DNA of 64,000 bases from Ardenticatenaceae bacterium (GTDB taxonomy: Bacteria; Chloroflexota; Anaerolineae; Promineifilales; Promineifilaceae). The stretch lies in assembly GCA_020634565.1 (NCBI GenBank), contig JACKBN010000005.1, positions 1 to 64,000 on the forward strand, read 5' to 3'. This document shows, piece after piece, positions 63,469 through 64,000 of the stretch. The notes below the pieces were generated by a model. The model ran no database searches and was not told where the DNA came from. It was given only the letters and a program-made list of their open reading frames with translations. Position 1 is the first letter of the stretch. Each line of letters starts with the position of its first letter. A program made the translations under genes and the position numbers.

Positions 63469-64000
63469 TCAATGATTCCTTGCAAAAAATGGGTGAGCTG
63501 GTCAGGAAAGGTTTGCCACCAGGTGGGAACGGCCGTTACCCGCAGCAAATGTGTCCCACCCGGATCGTCTGTGCTACCCAAACCCGGCACCAGCGGGGTG
63601 ATTTGGGGCAAAGTGAGGAGGTGACGAGCAACGGCCGTTTCCATTGAACGAGAATCCTTCTTTTCTCCGCGCAACTCTGCGCCATCTCCATGTCCCTCTG
63701 TGTTCCGCTTTTTAACCCTCACAAAATAGATCATCCTCAATTCCACCGCCACCTCTTCTAACAAAAAATCGACATGCCAACGCAGCTTCTTGCCCGCTGG
63801 CGGACGCAGCGGCTTCGGCCCCAGCCCAATCTGCGGAAACAGTGCCAACATCTGCTGCCGGATCGGCTGTGGGTTCGCCACATCGCTCCGGCTGGCGTGC
63901 CGCAGCAGTCGCCGCGCCAGCGACCCAGATCCCTTTTGCCCCAGCGCCGACCCCACGTACAAATAATCGCCCGGCGGCACGTCGATGGGCTGCCCCTGCT
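63465..64000 (-). CDS. GIY-YIG/DUF123 domain protein, 5' end cut by window edge
   Basis: The frame is open past base 64000 (Q-G-Q-P-I-D precedes VPPGDYLYVGSALG), so the start is missing. The visible 178 residues hold the DUF123 signature DYLYVGSALGQKGSGSLARRLLRH and KKLRWHVDFLL, then a repeat-derived insert (about 63655-63722) and the family's C-terminal part GLGSTDDPGGTHLLR. The family is related to GIY-YIG nucleases and sometimes fused to endonuclease III; no activity is proven. Confidence 0.85.
   Translation of the reverse strand, partial: QGQPIDVPPGDYLYVGSALGQKGSGSLARRLLRHASRSDVANPQPIRQQMLALFPQIGLGPKPLRPPAGKKLRWHVDFLLEEVAVELRMIYFVRVKKRNTEGHGDGAELRGEKKDSRSMETAVARHLLTLPQITPLVPGLGSTDDPGGTHLLRVTAVPTWWQTFPDQLTHFLQGIIE
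63655..63722. repeat. Dispersed CTCTGTGTTCCG-type repeat inserted in frame
   Basis: CTCCGCGCAACTCTGCGCCA and CCTCTGTGTTCCGCTTTTTA match the intergenic copy at 28995-29045 (same order, few differences). Here the repeat is translated as a charged insert RVKKRNTEGHGDGAELRG within the DUF123 domain. Confidence 0.65.

Overview
The window looks like a chromosomal piece of a Chloroflexota bacterium, most likely an Anaerolineae-type lineage. This rests on overall character: moderate GC, regulators that join a PAS domain to a bacterial transcriptional activator domain (BTAD), very large secreted repeat proteins, secreted proteins ending in a short 'LP' hydrophobic tail, and dispersed intergenic repeats. 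No rRNA or tRNA gene and no marker phylogeny was available, so the class is inference. The strongest signature is the 8-bp palindrome ACGGCCGT, which I hand-counted about 108 times (roughly 1-2 expected). It sits mostly inside genes, often as the in-frame tetrapeptide ETAV.

Layout. 1-1.8 kb: two envelope glycosyltransferases (one cut by the window edge). 1.9-5.3 kb: a HAD phosphatase, an AT-rich membrane gene, a toxin-antitoxin pair and rlmN. 5.4-7.6 kb: tandem LysM-M23 peptidases. 7.7-19 kb is housekeeping on the minus strand: rho with a long leader, fbp, the conserved rpsB-tsf-pyrH-frr-uppS-cdsA block, metK under a SAM-I riboswitch, fabI and an alkyladenine DNA glycosylase coupled to a large sensor kinase. 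22.3-26.9 kb: a proline dehydrogenase facing a yqeY-pgpH-ybeY-dgkA operon. 27-33.4 kb: a minus-strand cluster with a methyltransferase, a TPR protein, a fructosamine-kinase-like protein, two lipoproteins, an unlisted 51-aa CcmD-like protein, a cobalamin adenosyltransferase and an MFS transporter.

33.6-39.1 kb contains a cytochrome P450 broken by four single-base indels, a truncated globin, and a soluble-adenylyl-cyclase-like gene (two cyclase domains, P-loop NTPase, TPR) broken by one frameshift. 39.2-44.4 kb is a giant secreted C25 (gingipain-like) protease with ten 5-residue repeats. It is followed by a membrane MutS homologue.

46.7-61.3 kb is the most unusual part. Two BTAD regulators alternate with a 7-blade FG-GAP protein and a 1059-aa secreted Asp-box protein. 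Then come two multiheme cytochromes c with 12 and 27 CxxCH motifs. A convergent 1367-aa subtilase lies behind a promoter, a perfect palindrome and an attenuator-like terminator. I read this as a candidate cell-surface or extracellular electron-transfer and secreted-protein locus. The window closes with an M23 lipoprotein and a GIY-YIG/DUF123 gene cut by the edge.

The sites reported are a SAM-I riboswitch with its terminator and promoter, promoters for rho, rpsB and the subtilase, six further intrinsic terminators, and four families of dispersed or inverted repeats. No CRISPR array, insertion sequence, tRNA or rRNA was seen.
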